Shown here in pieces: positions 63,193 through 64,000 of a stretch of 64,000 nt of DNA; position 1 is the first letter of the stretch; every line of letters begins with the position of its first letter. Origin of the DNA: G963674835 sp963674835 (GTDB lineage Bacteria; Planctomycetota; Planctomycetia; Pirellulales; Thermoguttaceae); contig CAXXKC010000002.1 of NCBI GenBank assembly GCA_963674835.2, positions 2,294,001-2,358,000 on the forward strand, read 5' to 3'. The translations under genes were made by a program, and so were the position numbers. The notes beneath the pieces are model-generated. The model worked only from the letters and a program-made list of their open reading frames with translations, did not search any database and had not been told where the DNA came from.

Positions 63193-64000
63193 TCACTTCG
63201 TCAGTTGAAATGCCACTCGGACCATTTCAGATGGTTTGTTACGGCAGTCGAAACGTATGGCGACAATATGGCGCGAAGTCGCGCTAATCAGAACCGTCAC
63301 CTCGTCAGAGCCAGTGTCCTTAGCCACCTTTGCTATGCGAGCTTTGTTAGGGAGGGTAGCTGCCCGGCAGGTCAGCACCGACGACAGTTTGCCTTTCGAG
63401 CGAGTAGTCTGTCGCACAATGACCCGAGTCGGAACGCCGTCATCGTTCTGACGACCTTTGTCATTTGTACCATTTTCAACGACACGCGCTGAGACTTTTC
63501 TACCCGGCCAGATGCTTTGGGCAACCTCTGGCTGAGCCAAAATCTTCGGAAGCGCACTCCGAAAGTCGCGGTAATGCACTGGGGGCAGCGAGACACGTTG
63601 AGCATCATGAATTTCGTCTATGCGCAATTGAAGCGTATCTTTGTCTTCCAACGTGCCGGGAGTTCCAATTGGGACAAACCTGCCGATCACTTTCTGCCCC
63701 GCGACGGGCAGAATCGAGAATCCAGCCTGATGCAAAGACGCAAGTATTTCGTTAACCCTGCGACTGCGCGCAATTTCAGCGAGAAAAGTATCTTTTCGCA
63801 CCCAGTGGAGATTGCTGCCTGTCGCAGAAATTGCATCCTGAACGTCATCGAATGTGAAGCTCGCCTTCCGGAGGCGTCGTTTGCGGGGGTCAAAGGCTGT
63901 GGCAAATAAATGGTGCACTACTGGCGGAAACTCCCGCATGACGGGGATTCTCTTGAGAGTGCGGGGCCGGTCTTCGGGTAGCAGGAATGTGTCGGGGAGG
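63193..64000 (-). CDS. Protein of unknown function, N-terminus beyond the window
   Basis: At least 268 residues. The frame is open and protein-like to the right edge (LPDTFLLPEDRPRTLKRIPVM upstream of the first ATG at 63939), so the true start probably lies outside. The visible part has helical stretches (TFDDVQDAISATGSNLHWV, KDTFLAEIARSRRVNEILASL) and a beta-rich end (DEVTVLISATSRHIVAIRFD). I recognise no domain. The PDTFLLP...PPVV pattern faintly recalls the C-terminal end of C5-cytosine methyltransferases, but this is only a thought. It is the first visible gene of the nuclease operon, 22 bases before the next start. Confidence 0.6.
   Translation of the reverse strand, partial: LPDTFLLPEDRPRTLKRIPVMREFPPVVHHLFATAFDPRKRRLRKASFTFDDVQDAISATGSNLHWVRKDTFLAEIARSRRVNEILASLHQAGFSILPVAGQKVIGRFVPIGTPGTLEDKDTLQLRIDEIHDAQRVSLPPVHYRDFRSALPKILAQPEVAQSIWPGRKVSARVVENGTNDKGRQNDDGVPTRVIVRQTTRSKGKLSSVLTCRAATLPNKARIAKVAKDTGSDEVTVLISATSRHIVAIRFDCRNKPSEMVRVAFQLTK

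Larger units (their letters stand above)
45179..64000. mobile_element. Integrated mobile element at tRNA-Leu, left part
   Basis: From the tRNA-Leu 3' end to the window edge the content changes. There are a tyrosine recombinase and excisionase, phage- or plasmid-type small genes, a polymerase-like protein, two DNA methylases, two insertion sequences and a nuclease operon, with less GC-rich DNA and no housekeeping genes. I could not find a second copy of the tRNA 3' sequence, so the right end probably lies beyond 64000. Whether it is an integrative plasmid, ICE or satellite is open; no conjugation or capsid gene is visible. Confidence 0.8.

Noticed and set aside
45179..64000. Right attachment site of the element
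   Set aside because: No second copy of the tRNA-Leu 3' sequence was seen up to the window end.

Overview
The window looks like chromosome of a Planctomycetota bacterium, probably Pirellulales-like. The evidence is the gene mix: a PEP-CTERM protein, a formylglycine-type sulfatase, a Tat-exported Gfo/Idh/MocA oxidoreductase, BBP7-like outer-membrane barrels, a large UbiD-type decarboxylase, a bacterial deoxyhypusine-synthase homologue and many secreted sugar-active proteins. I assigned no species. Bases 1 to about 45,180 are GC-rich and behave as ordinary chromosome. The rest is visibly more mixed in base composition and is the left part of an integrated mobile element.

Chromosomal part. The window opens inside mtnA, which converges on a deoxyhypusine-synthase-like gene. 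Next is a tight operon hydE-hydG-aspA-hydF (2425-7632). It encodes the three [FeFe]-hydrogenase maturases with an aspartase between hydG and hydF; no hydrogenase structural gene is in the window. Secreted and outer-membrane proteins follow (8300-14012), then tRNase Z, ScpA, a HIT protein and a YacL-like PIN/TRAM membrane protein. Then come an exported FAH-family protein, a PEP-CTERM protein, a sulfatase, a LOG-family protein, a prepilin peptidase lacking its second catalytic Asp, a UbiD-like protein, a 41-residue basic protein and a CnoX-like thioredoxin. Bases 27180-37140 form a carbohydrate-related stretch: GH10 enzyme, peroxiredoxin, FAD oxidoreductase, AraC regulator, sugar isomerase, Gfo/Idh oxidoreductase and a GH-like protein. 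A NYN-LOTUS protein, an S9 peptidase, trxB (TTG start), asnS and a GAF-SpoIIE phosphatase lead to tRNA-Leu(GAG) at 45092-45178.

Mobile element (about 45179 to beyond 64000). A tyrosine recombinase sits directly downstream of tRNA-Leu behind a terminator and a cluster of five GTAGTCCA sites, and converges on an excisionase-like gene. Its cargo includes a DUF1444-like protein, a protein with family-A DNA polymerase-like motifs that may be the replication protein, a YkgJ-type Cys-cluster protein, a Dam-type adenine methylase, a ParB-methyltransferase fusion and a cysteine-peptidase-like ORF without a start codon. There is also an IS5-family (IS427-like) element with a -1 frameshift site. At the right edge a minus-strand operon encodes an unknown protein (cut by the window end), a PD-(D/E)XK-like nuclease with a QAK motif, a second PD-(D/E)XK-like nuclease gene split by an IS256-family insertion with an 8-bp target duplication, and a protein made of two tandem HTH-bearing repeats.

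The strongest leads are the IS-interrupted two-nuclease operon (a candidate restriction or defence cassette), the polymerase-like gene of the mobile element, the recombinase control region, and the hyd-aspA maturation operon. Functions in the mobile element are inferred from motifs only.
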